Assembly: GCF_009659535.1 (NCBI RefSeq)
Contig: NZ_VJZZ01000022.1
Location: 29,715 to 93,714 of the forward strand
Direction of reading: 5' to 3'
From: Aggregicoccus sp. 17bor-14
Lineage (GTDB): Bacteria; Myxococcota; Myxococcia; Myxococcales; Myxococcaceae
Length of the DNA: 64,000 nucleotides
Below, piece by piece: positions 36,475-44,948 of the stretch (the first letter of the stretch is position 1; each line of letters begins with the position of its first letter). Below the pieces are notes generated by a model. The model was not told the origin of the DNA and ran no database searches. It saw nothing but the letters and a program-made list of their open reading frames with translations. The position numbers and the translations under genes were made by a program.

Positions 36475-37536
36475 CTACTCAGAAATCCCCTCTCCTGTCG
36501 CTTCTTTTCCCCGGCGGCGCGCGGGAAACCAGCCCTCGGCACGCTCGATGCAACGCGTCAACTCGGGCAGCAGTCCGGCCTCTGCCGTCTGCGCCGCAGC
36601 GCGTAGTGCGTTGAGGAGCGCCCGAGGGCTCGAGCGCCCGTGTGCCACGATTCCGACGCCGTTGATGCCGAGCAGCGGCGCGCCTCCGTACTCGGCGTAG
36701 TCCACGACGCGCTTGAGGCCCGCGAAGGTGCTCTTGAGCAGCAGCGCGCCGAGCCGCTCCGGCAGGCCGCCGCGCCGCTCGATCGCGTTGCGCAGGAGGC
36801 CCGTGACGCCCATGGCCACGCCTTCGGACGTCTTGAGCACGATGTTGCCGGTGAAGCCGTCGGTGACGACGACCTCCACCTCGCCGCTGAAGACGTCCTT
36901 GCCCTCCACGTAGCCGGTGAAGTGCAGGTCGCCCTGGCGCAGGAGCGCGCTCGCCTCGCGCGTGAGCTCGGTGCCCTTCGAGTCCTCCTCGCCGTTGGAG
37001 AGGATGGCCACGCGCGGGCGCTCGATGCCGAGGCGCGAGCGCACGAAGGCCTCGCCCATCACGGCGAACTGCACGAGGTGGCTCGCGCGGCAGTCCACGT
37101 TGGCGCCCGCATCCAGGAGCAGGCAGCGACCGCCGCCCCGCAGCGCGGGAAAGAGCGTGGCGATGGCGGGGCGCTCCACGCCGGGCAGGCGCCCCAGCAC
37201 GAGCAGCGCTCCGGCCATCACCGCACCGGAGTTGCCGGCGGAGACCAGGGCGCACGCCTCCCCATCGCGGACGAGCTCGAAGCCCACCCGGAGGGAGGAA
37301 TCCTTCTTCTTGCGAATGGCGGCGCTGGCGCTCTCCGCCATCTCCACCACTTCCGAGGCATGCCTCAGCCGGACGTTGGACGGCGGGCGGGCGCGCTCCA
37401 GGAGCGGGCCCACGCGCGCCTCGTCCCCCACCAGCAGCAGCTCGTGCCCGGGGTGCGCGCGCGCGTAGAGCACGCCCCCCTCCACCGCAGCGGCGGGAGC
37501 GTGGTCACCGCCCATCGCGTCCAGCACGAGCCGCAA
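36475..37536 (-). CDS. plsX: Phosphate acyltransferase PlsX
   Basis: PlsX makes acyl-phosphate from acyl-ACP for phospholipid synthesis. The 353-residue protein begins RLVLDAMGGDHAPAAAVEGG and shows RKKKDSSLRVGFELVRDGEA, SAGNSGAVMAGALLVLGRL and VTDGFTGNIVLKTSEG, all family motifs. The start is TTG 37536, with a G-rich sequence before it. It follows rpmF by 11 nt, the widely conserved rpmF-plsX-fab order. Confidence 0.95.
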   Translation of the reverse strand: MRLVLDAMGGDHAPAAAVEGGVLYARAHPGHELLLVGDEARVGPLLERARPPSNVRLRHASEVVEMAESASAAIRKKKDSSLRVGFELVRDGEACALVSAGNSGAVMAGALLVLGRLPGVERPAIATLFPALRGGGRCLLLDAGANVDCRASHLVQFAVMGEAFVRSRLGIERPRVAILSNGEEDSKGTELTREASALLRQGDLHFTGYVEGKDVFSGEVEVVVTDGFTGNIVLKTSEGVAMGVTGLLRNAIERRGGLPERLGALLLKSTFAGLKRVVDYAEYGGAPLLGINGVGIVAHGRSSPRALLNALRAAAQTAEAGLLPELTRCIERAEGWFPARRRGKEATGEGISE

Positions 37537-37547
37537 GGGGCCCCCCG

Positions 37548-37730
37548 CTACTCGGTAGCGAGGACCTCACGGCCGCCGTAGTGGCCGCACGCGGCGCAGG
37601 CGCGGTGAGGCATCACCGGCTCCTTGCACTTGGCGCACTTGATGACCTGCACGGCCGAGCGCAGGTTGCTGTTGGCCGCACGGCGGCGATCGCGCCGCAT
37701 CTTCGACGTCCGCTTCTTGGGAACTCCCAC
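37548..37730 (-). CDS. rpmF: 50S ribosomal protein L32
   Basis: L32 is a small zinc-binding protein of the large ribosomal subunit. The 60-residue product starts (M)GVPKKRTSKMRRDRRRAANS and carries CAKCKEPVMPHRACAACGHYGG with the four zinc cysteines. The start is GTG 37730, with GAGGTGA just upstream. It is placed between DUF177 and plsX, as in many bacteria. Confidence 0.97.
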   Translation of the reverse strand: MGVPKKRTSKMRRDRRRAANSNLRSAVQVIKCAKCKEPVMPHRACAACGHYGGREVLATE

Positions 37731-37790
37731 GACTCACCTCGGCATCGGCTCCGTCCGCCCCCACAACCCTTGCGGGGGACATTGGAACCG

Positions 37791-38387
37791 TCAGTTCAGC
37801 TTGATGTCCTTCAGGGCGGCGAGCCGGGGGTCGATGACCCGCTGCTCACAGCCACACTTCTTCTCGTTGAGGTTCTGGCCGCACTGCGCGCAGAGCCCCT
37901 GACAGTCTTCCCGACAGACCACGCTCATCGGGAGCGCGAGCAATACCTGCTCTCGGACGATCGGATCCAGATCGATCGTCTTTCCGTCGAAGACCTCCTC
38001 GTCCGTGTCCTGGAGGTCGAAGGAGCCCTCGCTCTCCCCCTCGCCGCCGCGCACGTGCTCCTCCACCCCCTCCTCCTCGTCCCGGCGCACCAGGCTCTCG
38101 GGGACGAGGTTGAGGGTGAAGCGCACGGGGACGTCCAGCTTCACGTCCACGAGGCAGCGCTTGCAGGGGATGGAGGCGGAGACGTCCAGGCTGCCCTCGA
38201 GCAGCACGCCCCCGCTCACCTTGCGCAGGAACGCCTTCAGCCGGGCGGGCCCGGTCGCCTTGAAGCCGGTCTCGGCGCCGGACGCGCTGCGCGAGTCCAG
38301 GTCGAGCGCCTCCTGGATCAGGGCGGTGGAGACGGGCTCGTCGAGCCGCAGTCCCTCTTCGCGAATTTGTTCAATCTTTACGACCAT
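37791..38387 (-). CDS. DUF177 (YceD-like) 23S rRNA accumulation protein
   Basis: The 198-residue protein belongs to the DUF177/YceD family, linked to 23S rRNA accumulation and nearly always found upstream of rpmF. Typical features are the CKRCLVDVKLDVPVRFTLNL segment and the C-terminal CREDCQGLCAQCGQNLNEK, whose cysteines probably bind zinc, followed by DPRLAALKDIK. The acidic stretch near residues 100-125 is also family-like. It is the first gene of the long minus-strand operon and has its own good promoter. Confidence 0.92.
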   Translation of the reverse strand: MVVKIEQIREEGLRLDEPVSTALIQEALDLDSRSASGAETGFKATGPARLKAFLRKVSGGVLLEGSLDVSASIPCKRCLVDVKLDVPVRFTLNLVPESLVRRDEEEGVEEHVRGGEGESEGSFDLQDTDEEVFDGKTIDLDPIVREQVLLALPMSVVCREDCQGLCAQCGQNLNEKKCGCEQRVIDPRLAALKDIKLN

Positions 38388-38418
38388 CTACGAGGCTTTC
38401 CCGGCGAAAAAGGCGCGC

Positions 38419-38447
38419 AACATAGAGAGGGACCCCCCAAAAGTCAA
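38419..38447 (-). promoter_or_regulatory. Sigma-70-type promoter of the DUF177-rpmF-plsX-fab operon
   Basis: On the minus strand, TTGACT (38447-38442) and TATGTT (38424-38419) are separated by exactly 17 nt. Transcription would start near 38412, about 25 nt before the DUF177 ATG. Confidence 0.75.
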
Positions 38448-38468
38448 CGCGCCATGTGAGCCCGGAGA

Positions 38469-38488
38469 TGTAACAGCATCGTCACGCG
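38469..38488 (+). promoter_or_regulatory. Pho-box-like repeat upstream of phoB
   Basis: TGTAAC and CGTCAC half-sites are spaced 11 bp apart (GTAAC from 38470, GTCAC from 38481). The spacing and core match the repeats at 41720, 42484 and 43836. It lies about 75 nt before the response regulator start, suggesting autoregulation. Confidence 0.55.
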
Positions 38489-38562
38489 GCGGCCTGCCCT
38501 CGCGCGGCTATGGAGGTGCGGGCTGGCCGCACGGCCGGGCCACAGGAGAGGGCGGTCGACGC

Positions 38563-39249
38563 ATGGTGCGCATTCTCATCATCGAGGACGAGCAGGACCT
38601 CGCGGGGCTCATCGAGTACAACCTGAGGCAGGCCGGCTTCCAGGTGGAAGCCGCGGGCAGCGGCGCCTCGGGGCTCGCGCGCGCCCGCGCCTTCCGCCCG
38701 GACCTCGTGCTCCTGGACCTGATGCTGCCGGACCTGCCGGGCACCGAGGTCCTGCGCCTGCTCAAGGCGGACCCCGAGCTCAGGCGCGCCGCCGTCATCA
38801 TCGTGAGCGCGAAGGGCCAGGAGTCCGACCGCATCCAGGGCCTCGAGCTGGGGGCAGACGACTACGTGCCCAAGCCCTTCAGCGTGCGCGAGCTGCTGCT
38901 GCGGGTGCGCGCGGTGCTGCGGCGCGGCGAGGCGGACGAGGGCGGCGCGCAGGCGGTGCTGCTGCGCGCGGGGGACATCGAGCTGGACGGGGCGCGCCAC
39001 CAGGTGCGCGTGGGAGGGCAGGAGGTGGTGCTCACGGCGCTCGAGTTCCGGCTGCTTCGCACCATGCTGGAGCGGCCCGAGCGGGTGCAGACGCGCGAGG
39101 TGCTGCTCTCGGACGTGTGGGGCATCCAGGCGGAGATCCACACCCGCACCGTGGACACGCACATCAAGCGGCTGCGCGAGAAGCTGGGCGCGGCCGGAGA
39201 CATCATCGAGACGGTGCGCGGCGTGGGCTACAAGCTGAGCGTCCCCTAG
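38563..39249 (+). CDS. phoB: PhoB-like response regulator
   Basis: OmpR/PhoB-family regulator of 228 residues. The receiver has E8-D9 and phosphoacceptor D52 (RPDLVLLDLMLPDLPG), Ser in VIIVSAKGQ and Lys in YVPKPFSVREL. The C-terminal winged helix ends EIHTRTVDTHIKRLREKLG and TVRGVGYKLS. It is followed after 12 nt by a PhoR-like kinase and lies in a cluster of phosphate genes, so control of the Pho regulon is likely. The start ATG 38563 was chosen because upstream frame sequence does not match the family. Confidence 0.9.
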   Translation: MVRILIIEDEQDLAGLIEYNLRQAGFQVEAAGSGASGLARARAFRPDLVLLDLMLPDLPGTEVLRLLKADPELRRAAVIIVSAKGQESDRIQGLELGADDYVPKPFSVRELLLRVRAVLRRGEADEGGAQAVLLRAGDIELDGARHQVRVGGQEVVLTALEFRLLRTMLERPERVQTREVLLSDVWGIQAEIHTRTVDTHIKRLREKLGAAGDIIETVRGVGYKLSVP

Positions 39250-39261
39250 CCCTGCCTCCGG

Positions 39262-40632
39262 ATGCGCCTGACCTCCCTCCTCCTGGTACTGCTCGCGCCG
39301 CCGCTGGCCGCCTTCGCGCTGCTCGCCCTGCTGGACCATGGGAGCGCGGCGGCGCTGGAGGCCGCGCTCGTCGCCTTCGGTGGCGCGCTCGCGGCCTACC
39401 TGGCCACGCGGGGCAGCGCCGGTCGGAGGCTCGAGCTGCTCGCGCGCCAGACCCGCCGCCGCGGCGAGGGCGCCGCGCCTCCGACGCTGCAGGCGCCCGG
39501 GCTGCGGGAGCTCGAGGAGGTGCAGGGCGCCATCGAGTCGCTCGAGGCGAAGCTCGCCGCCCGCAACGCGGCCCTCGAGCGCGAGGCGCGCATCCAGAGC
39601 GCGGTGCTGGACAGCATGGCCGAGGGCGTCTGGGTGACGGACGCGCAGGGCACCGTGGTGCGCCACAACGACGCCCTGCCCTCGCTGCTCGCCACGTCGC
39701 CGGGGCCCCGGCGGGAGATTGTCGGCCAGCGCCCCATCGCGCTGGTGCGCCACGAGCCGCTGCACGCCGCGGTGCTCGCCGCGTGCCGCCAGGGCGAGAG
39801 CACCCAGCTGGAGCTCGCGCTGGAGGGGCTGTACCCGCGCACGCTCGCCATCCGCGTGACGCCGCTGGGGCGCGAGCTGCCCGGCAGCGCCGCCGTCTTC
39901 CACGACGTGACCGAGCTGCGGCGCCTGGAGAAGGTGCGCAAGGACTTCGTGGCCAACGTGAGCCACGAGCTGCGCACCCCCATCACCGCCATCCGCGGCT
40001 ACGCCGAGACCCTGCAGGGCGGCGCGCTCGCGGACTCCACGGTCGCCCCGCGCATGGTGGGCATCATCCACCGCCAGGCCGAGCGGCTCGGCGAGCTGGT
40101 GGAGGACCTGCTCGAGCTCAGCCGCCTGGAGGGGCGAGAGCTGCGGCTGCAGTCCACCCGGGTGCCGCTCGCACCCGCCGCGGCGCGAGCGGCCGAGACG
40201 GTGCGGCTCAAGGCGGAGGGCAAGGGGCTGACGGTAGGGCTCGAGGTGCCCGCGGACCTGAGTGCCCACGGGGACGCGCGCGCCGTGGAGCAGGTGCTGA
40301 TCAACCTGCTGGACAACGCGGTGAAGTACACCCCGGCGGGCGGCAGCGTGCAGGTGAGCGCGGAGCAGGCAGGGGGGCGCCTCGTGCTGCGGGTGCGCGA
40401 CACCGGGGTGGGCATGGAGGCGCGCCACCTGGGGCGCATCTTCGAGCGCTTCTACCGGGTGGACCCGGGCCGCAGCCGGGACATGGGGGGCACCGGGCTG
40501 GGGCTCTCCATCGTCAAGCACCTGGTGGGCGCCATGGGGGGCGAGGTGCGGGTCGAGAGCGAGCCCGGCCGGGGCTCCACCTTCACGGTCTGGCTGCCCG
40601 CAAGTCCTCCCGTCGCGCCGCCGCCGGGGTGA
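39262..40632 (+). CDS. phoR: PhoR-like sensor histidine kinase
   Basis: A 456-residue membrane kinase. Two N-terminal hydrophobic helices (about residues 4-24 and 34-50) with almost no periplasmic loop are typical of PhoR, which senses phosphate through PstSCAB-PhoU and not by an external domain. A PAS domain (MAEGVWVTDAQGTVVRHNDA) follows, then HisKA with H235 (NVSHELRTPITAIRGYAETL), and HATPase boxes INLLDNAVKYTPAGG, DTGVGM and GGTGLGLSIVKH. It is co-transcribed with phoB. Confidence 0.92.
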   Translation: MRLTSLLLVLLAPPLAAFALLALLDHGSAAALEAALVAFGGALAAYLATRGSAGRRLELLARQTRRRGEGAAPPTLQAPGLRELEEVQGAIESLEAKLAARNAALEREARIQSAVLDSMAEGVWVTDAQGTVVRHNDALPSLLATSPGPRREIVGQRPIALVRHEPLHAAVLAACRQGESTQLELALEGLYPRTLAIRVTPLGRELPGSAAVFHDVTELRRLEKVRKDFVANVSHELRTPITAIRGYAETLQGGALADSTVAPRMVGIIHRQAERLGELVEDLLELSRLEGRELRLQSTRVPLAPAAARAAETVRLKAEGKGLTVGLEVPADLSAHGDARAVEQVLINLLDNAVKYTPAGGSVQVSAEQAGGRLVLRVRDTGVGMEARHLGRIFERFYRVDPGRSRDMGGTGLGLSIVKHLVGAMGGEVRVESEPGRGSTFTVWLPASPPVAPPPG

Positions 40633-40646
40633 TAGGATGCGGCCCC

Positions 40647-41699
40647 ATGAGGGTCGCGGTGCTCGCCGACATCCACGGCAACCTGCCCGCCTGCGAGGCG
40701 GTGCTCGAGGACATCGCGCGCGTGGCGCCCGACTACATCGTGGCGGCGGGAGACCTCGCGCTGCGCGGCGCCCACCCCCGCGAGACGGTGGAGCTGCTCT
40801 TCGACCGCTGCGACGCCCTGCTGATGGGCAACACCGACTGCTACCTCGCGGGCAACTACCTGGGCGGCGCCTACCGCGAGCGCGACCACTGGAAGACGGA
40901 GCTCCTGCGCTGGACGCGAGACCAGCTGGGCGAGGGCCTGCTGCAGCGTCTGGGCGCCCTGCCCTTCAGCGTGCGCTACAGCCCGCGCAAGGGGCAGGAC
41001 CTCTACGTCTGCCACGCGAACCCCAAGAACCTCGAGGAGTCGCTGGACCCCACGCTGGACGACCTCGCGGTGCGCCGCTTCTTCCAGCACCTGGACGCGG
41101 CCGCCTGCGCCTTCGGCCACCTGCACTTCCCCTACCGGCGGCGCGTGGGCCGGCTGCTCATCGCGGACGTGGCCAGCGCCGGCATCCCGCGCGACGGCGA
41201 CCTGCGCCCCGCCTACGGCGTCTTCACCTTCACGCCCAAGGGCTGGCGCGTGCAGATCCGCCGCGTGCGCTACCCCGTGCGCAAGGCGACCCAGGCCATC
41301 ACCGCGCGCCGCGTGCCGGGCGGCCCGCTGCTCATCCACAAGCTGGTGGAGGCGCGCTACCGCCACCACGCGGCCCTGATGGAGGCGGCGCGGCGGCACT
41401 CGGGCCTGCCTCCCGCGGCGCTGTCCGCGCGCGGAGGGCCGGGCATTCACGGAGCACATGGCCCGCACGGCCCGCGCGCGCCCCACGTGGCGCCGCTCGC
41501 CCCCTGCGACCTGCCGCCCGGTGAGGTGGACCCGGCGCTGCTGCACGATGGGCCGCACGACCTGAACGATCCCTTGCCGGACGCCGCCGAGGACGCGGGC
41601 GCGCACGGGGACGAGTCGGGCGCGGGCGCTTCGGGCATCGCGGACGCAGGCGGCGGCGAGCCCGGTCCCCAGGGCACCGGCACCAGCTTCGACCCGTAG
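40647..41699 (+). CDS. Calcineurin-like metallophosphoesterase with long disordered tail
   Basis: The 350-residue protein has a YfcE/YfeC-type metallophosphoesterase domain (residues 1-235): the metal ligands appear in VLADIHGNLPACEAVL, AAGDLALRG, MGNTDCYLAG and CAFGHLHFPYRRRV. It could release phosphate from an organic ester or cyclic nucleotide. About 100 C-terminal residues are Gly/His/Pro/Asp-rich and probably disordered. ATG 40647 follows phoR by 14 nt, so it is likely expressed with phoBR. The substrate is unknown. Confidence 0.82.
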   Translation: MRVAVLADIHGNLPACEAVLEDIARVAPDYIVAAGDLALRGAHPRETVELLFDRCDALLMGNTDCYLAGNYLGGAYRERDHWKTELLRWTRDQLGEGLLQRLGALPFSVRYSPRKGQDLYVCHANPKNLEESLDPTLDDLAVRRFFQHLDAAACAFGHLHFPYRRRVGRLLIADVASAGIPRDGDLRPAYGVFTFTPKGWRVQIRRVRYPVRKATQAITARRVPGGPLLIHKLVEARYRHHAALMEAARRHSGLPPAALSARGGPGIHGAHGPHGPRAPHVAPLAPCDLPPGEVDPALLHDGPHDLNDPLPDAAEDAGAHGDESGAGASGIADAGGGEPGPQGTGTSFDP

Positions 41700-41719
41700 C
41701 GCCCGCTCTCCCCGGAGCG

Positions 41720-41749
41720 CGTCACGCACTTGTTGCGGGCTCGTCACGC
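41720..41749 (+). promoter_or_regulatory. Triple Pho-box-like repeat upstream of second PhoB
   Basis: GTCAC (41721), GTTGC (41732) and GTCAC (41743) follow each other at exact 11-bp spacing. The same GTCAC-GTTGC-GTCAC series occurs before the porin gene. It ends about 30 nt before the second response regulator. Confidence 0.6.
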
Positions 41750-41780
41750 CAGGGCAAAGTGAGCGCGAGAGGGTGGGCGC

Positions 41781-42470
41781 ATGGCCCACGTCCTCATCGT
41801 CGAAGACGAGCACGACCTCTCCGCGCTGCTCGACTTCAACCTGCGCAGTGCCGGCTTCTCCACCTCGGTGGCGCTGACGGGCGCGGCCGCGCTGCAGTCC
41901 GCGCGCGAGCGCCGCCCCGATCTGGTGCTCCTGGATCTGATGCTGCCGGACCTGCCCGGCACCGAGGTGTGCCGCGAGTTGCGCGCCGCGAGCGACACCC
42001 GCGACGTGCTCATCGTGATGCTCACCGCCCGCGGCGAGGAGGAGCACCGCGTGCGCGGCTTCGAGCTCGGCGCGGATGACTACGTCACCAAGCCCTTCAG
42101 CGTGCGCGAGCTGGTGCTGCGGCTGCAGGCCATCCTGCGCCGCGCGCCCTCCGGCAAGGCCGGTGCGGAGCCGCTGAGTCTCGGCCCCCTCTCCCTCGAC
42201 GTGGAGGCGCACCGCTTCTACGTGGAGGGGCACGAGGTGACGCTCACCGCACTGGAGTTCCGGCTGCTCGAGCACCTGCTGCAGCGGCTCGGCCGCGTGC
42301 AGACGCGCGAGGCGCTGCTCGAGGAGGTCTGGGGACTCTCCTCGTCACTGGAGACGCGCACCATCGACACGCACGTGATGCGCCTGCGCGACAAGCTGGG
42401 GCCCGCGCGCGCCCTGCTCGAGACGGTGCGCGGCGTGGGCTACCGGCTCGTGGATCCGCGCGCTGCCTGA
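41781..42470 (+). CDS. Second PhoB-like response regulator
   Basis: A 229-residue OmpR/PhoB-family regulator, clearly a paralogue of the one at 38563: it shares RPDLVLLDLMLPDLPGTEV with phosphoacceptor D52, KPFSVREL and TLTALEFRLLEHLL. The winged helix ends TRTIDTHVMRLRDKLG and ETVRGVGYRLVDP. No kinase gene adjoins it, so PhoR at 39262 may phosphorylate both. Its own upstream triple repeat suggests that it is induced by phosphate limitation, forming a regulatory cascade or an antagonist pair. The target division between the two is not visible. Confidence 0.9.
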   Translation: MAHVLIVEDEHDLSALLDFNLRSAGFSTSVALTGAAALQSARERRPDLVLLDLMLPDLPGTEVCRELRAASDTRDVLIVMLTARGEEEHRVRGFELGADDYVTKPFSVRELVLRLQAILRRAPSGKAGAEPLSLGPLSLDVEAHRFYVEGHEVTLTALEFRLLEHLLQRLGRVQTREALLEEVWGLSSSLETRTIDTHVMRLRDKLGPARALLETVRGVGYRLVDPRAA

Positions 42471-42483
42471 GCGCCTCGCCTCG

Positions 42484-42513
42484 CGTCACACGCCTCGTTG
42501 CAGAGATGTCACG
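42484..42513 (+). promoter_or_regulatory. Triple Pho-box-like repeat upstream of porin
   Basis: GTCAC (42485), GTTGC (42497) and GTCAC (42508), spaced 12 and 11 bp, repeat the pattern found at 41720. It lies about 70 nt before the porin start. Confidence 0.58.
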
Positions 42514-42583
42514 GCCCAGCCGTGAAGCAGCCACAGGCGACCTCTAGATCGCAGTCCGCAAGTCAACCAACGGAGCCCAACCC

Positions 42584-43777
42584 GTGAACCGCAGCCTCGT
42601 CGCAGCCCTGCTGACCCTTGCCACCTCTCCCGCGCTCGCGCAGACCAGCGAGCCCTCCACCCCGTCCTCCGCGCAGCCCGCCGCTCCCGCGCAGGCCACG
42701 CCGCCTCCCCCCGAGGCGGGTCAGGTCACCTCCACCACGAGCCAGGCCGAGAAGAAGCCCCAGGAGGCCTCGGGCAGCTGGATCGACCGCGTGAAGCTCT
42801 CCGGTAAGAGCTACCTGCGCTACTCGTACGATCTGCGCGGTCCCACCGAGAACGCCAACTCCTTCGGCATCGACCGGCTTTACCTGCAGTCCGAGTTCCA
42901 GCTCACCAAGACCGTGCGCTTCCAGGCCACGCTCGAGGGCGGTGACCTGCGCCAGGGCGGCAACCAGTACTTCGACGTGACCACGAAGTACGCCTTCCTC
43001 GAGGTGAAGGACCTCTGGCACACGGGCAGCTTCCTGCGCGTGGGCCAGCTGCCGCTCGCGTGGATCTCCTACGAGGAGGACCTCTGGGGCTACCGCGTCA
43101 CCGGTCCGGTGGCGGTGGACCGCTGGGGCTACCTCACCTCTTCGGACCTGGGCCTCGCCGTGGGCGGCACCATTCCCGGCAAGTACGGCAGCTACCAGGT
43201 CAACGTGAACAACGGCGAGGGCTGGAAGTCCGCCGAGCTCGGCAAGCGCAAGGAGCTGCAAGGGCGCCTCACCCTCAACCCGCTCGCGGGGATGGGGGGG
43301 GCGGCCGCGGGCCTCTTCGTCACCGGCTACGCCTCCACCGGCAAGTACGACGACGCCAAGGGCATCTCCAACACCAAGGAGCGCGCCATCGGGCAGGTGG
43401 GCTACCAGAGCGCGCCGCTCACGGTCGCCGCCGAGTACTTCGCCGGGCGCGACGCGAACGACAAGGTCACCCGCTTCACCGTCAACCCGGCCGAGCCCAC
43501 CGTGAAGTCGCGCGGCGTGAGCGCCTTCGCGGTGCTCAACCTCGGGCTGCTCGGCGCGGGGCCCGTGGCGAACGTGGACCTGCTCGCGCGCTACGACAAC
43601 ATCGACCCGGACACCACCCTGGACGGGAACAACGTGAAGCTCGGCCTCGCGGGCGTCGGCTACAAGTGGAGCAAGTCCATCAAGTCGGTGGTGGAGATCG
43701 AGCGCACCACCTACGGCGCGGCCACCCTCAAGCCCAACGAGACCCGCGGCAAGCTGCTCGCCGAGGTGAAGTTCTAG
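42584..43777 (+). CDS. OprP/OprO-like outer membrane porin
   Basis: A 397-residue outer membrane beta-barrel protein, probably admitting phosphate or polyphosphate. A signal peptide covers residues 1-19 (ending ALAQ), followed by a Pro/Ala/Ser/Gln-rich linker to about 60. Then come alternating strands typical of the Porin_O_P family (GIDRLYLQSEFQLTKTVRFQ, then FLRVGQLPLAWISYEEDLWG) and a C-terminal Phe (LLAEVKF), the usual barrel-assembly signal. The start is GTG 42584, with CGGAG upstream. The Pho-box-like repeat upstream and pstS downstream support a role in phosphate uptake. The substrate specificity is inferred from context. Confidence 0.78.
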   Translation: MNRSLVAALLTLATSPALAQTSEPSTPSSAQPAAPAQATPPPPEAGQVTSTTSQAEKKPQEASGSWIDRVKLSGKSYLRYSYDLRGPTENANSFGIDRLYLQSEFQLTKTVRFQATLEGGDLRQGGNQYFDVTTKYAFLEVKDLWHTGSFLRVGQLPLAWISYEEDLWGYRVTGPVAVDRWGYLTSSDLGLAVGGTIPGKYGSYQVNVNNGEGWKSAELGKRKELQGRLTLNPLAGMGGAAAGLFVTGYASTGKYDDAKGISNTKERAIGQVGYQSAPLTVAAEYFAGRDANDKVTRFTVNPAEPTVKSRGVSAFAVLNLGLLGAGPVANVDLLARYDNIDPDTTLDGNNVKLGLAGVGYKWSKSIKSVVEIERTTYGAATLKPNETRGKLLAEVKF

Positions 43778-43805
43778 TCCCGCCCCGCCGTCCCACCCCC
43801 GCGCT

Positions 43806-43835
43806 CCCCGGGCGGGCCAGCAGGCGCGCCCGGGG
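43806..43835. terminator. Hairpin terminator after the porin gene
   Basis: CCCCGGGCG (43806-43814) and CGCCCGGGG (43827-43835) form a 9-bp stem with a 12-nt loop, followed by TTGT. It ends exactly where the pstS Pho-box repeat begins, separating the porin unit from the pst operon. Confidence 0.55.
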
Positions 43836-43857
43836 TTGTCACGCGCTTGTCACATCG
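43836..43857 (+). promoter_or_regulatory. Pho-box-like repeat upstream of pstS
   Basis: TTGTCACGCGC followed by TTGTCACATCG: a direct 11-bp repeat with identical TTGTCAC cores. This is the best match in the window to the PhoB-type two-half-site layout. It lies 60 nt before pstS. Confidence 0.68.
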
Positions 43858-43916
43858 CCGCAGCCGTTCCGACCCTACAAACGCACCGGCGTTCAGCCGG
43901 TGAAAGGACCTGGACC

Positions 43917-44948
43917 ATGAAGAAGCTCCTCGCAGCAGCCCTCCTCACCGTCGCGGGCACTGCGCTCGCCGCGGACCCCGTGCTGATGACGGGCGCGGGC
44001 GCGACCTTCCCCGCGCCGCTCTATACGAAGTGGTTCAGCGAGTACAACAAGCTGCACCCGGACCAGCAGTTCAACTACCAGGCGATCGGCTCGGGCGGCG
44101 GCATCCAGCAGATCACCAAGGGCACCGTGGACTTCGGCGCCTCGGACGCGCCGATGAGCGACGAGGAGCTGCAGAAGGCTCCGGGCACCGTGAACATCCC
44201 CACCGTGCTGGGTGCGGTGGTGCTCACCTTCAATGCTCCCGTCACCGAGCTGAAGCTCACCCCCGAGGCGCTCTCCGGCCTCTTCCTGGGCAAGATCACG
44301 AAGTGGAACGACCCGGCGCTCGCCAAGGCCAACCCCGGCGTGAAGCTGCCGGACCTCGCCGTCACCATCGTGCACCGCTCGGACGGCTCGGGCACCACGG
44401 CCATCTTCACCGACTACCTCGCCAAGGTGTCGCCGGAGTGGAAGCAGCAGGTGGGCGCGGGCAAGAGCGTGAAGTGGCCCACGGGGCTGGGCGCCAAGGG
44501 CAATGACGGCGTGGCGGGCCAGGTGAAGCAGACCCCGGGCGCGCTGGGCTACGTGGAGCTCGCGTACGCGAACCAGACGAAGCAGCCCACCGCGGCGCTG
44601 CGCAACAAGGACGGGCAGTTCGTGAAGCCCAGCATCGAGAGCACCTCGGCGGCGGCCGCGGGCGTCACGGTGCCCGCGGACTTCCGCGTCTCGATCACCG
44701 ATGCGTCCGGCAAGAACAGCTACCCCATCGCCTCGTTCACCTACCTGCTGGTGCCGCAGGACCAGAAGGACCCGGTGAAGGGCGCCGCGATGCTGCGCTT
44801 CATCGACTGGGCCCTCCACGACGGCCAGAAGATGGCCGGCCCGCTCGACTACGCGCCGCTGCCCGCGCCGGTGGTGGCGAAGGTCCAGGCGAAGCTGCGC
44901 ACCATGACCGTCCAGGGAAAGCCGGTTCCGTTTGCTTCCAGCAAGTGA
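43917..44948 (+). CDS. pstS: Phosphate ABC transporter substrate-binding protein
   Basis: PstS binds inorganic phosphate in the periplasm and delivers it to PstCA. The 343-residue protein has a signal peptide (residues 1-18, TALA). It shows TGAGATFPAPLYTKWFSEYN, the phosphate-binding AIGSGGGIQQITKGTVDFGA and IVHRSDGSGTTAIFTDYLAK, all classical PstS motifs. The length fits. It is the first gene of pstSCAB-phoU and overlaps pstC. High expression on phosphate starvation is expected from the upstream repeat. Confidence 0.97.
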   Translation: MKKLLAAALLTVAGTALAADPVLMTGAGATFPAPLYTKWFSEYNKLHPDQQFNYQAIGSGGGIQQITKGTVDFGASDAPMSDEELQKAPGTVNIPTVLGAVVLTFNAPVTELKLTPEALSGLFLGKITKWNDPALAKANPGVKLPDLAVTIVHRSDGSGTTAIFTDYLAKVSPEWKQQVGAGKSVKWPTGLGAKGNDGVAGQVKQTPGALGYVELAYANQTKQPTAALRNKDGQFVKPSIESTSAAAAGVTVPADFRVSITDASGKNSYPIASFTYLLVPQDQKDPVKGAAMLRFIDWALHDGQKMAGPLDYAPLPAPVVAKVQAKLRTMTVQGKPVPFASSK

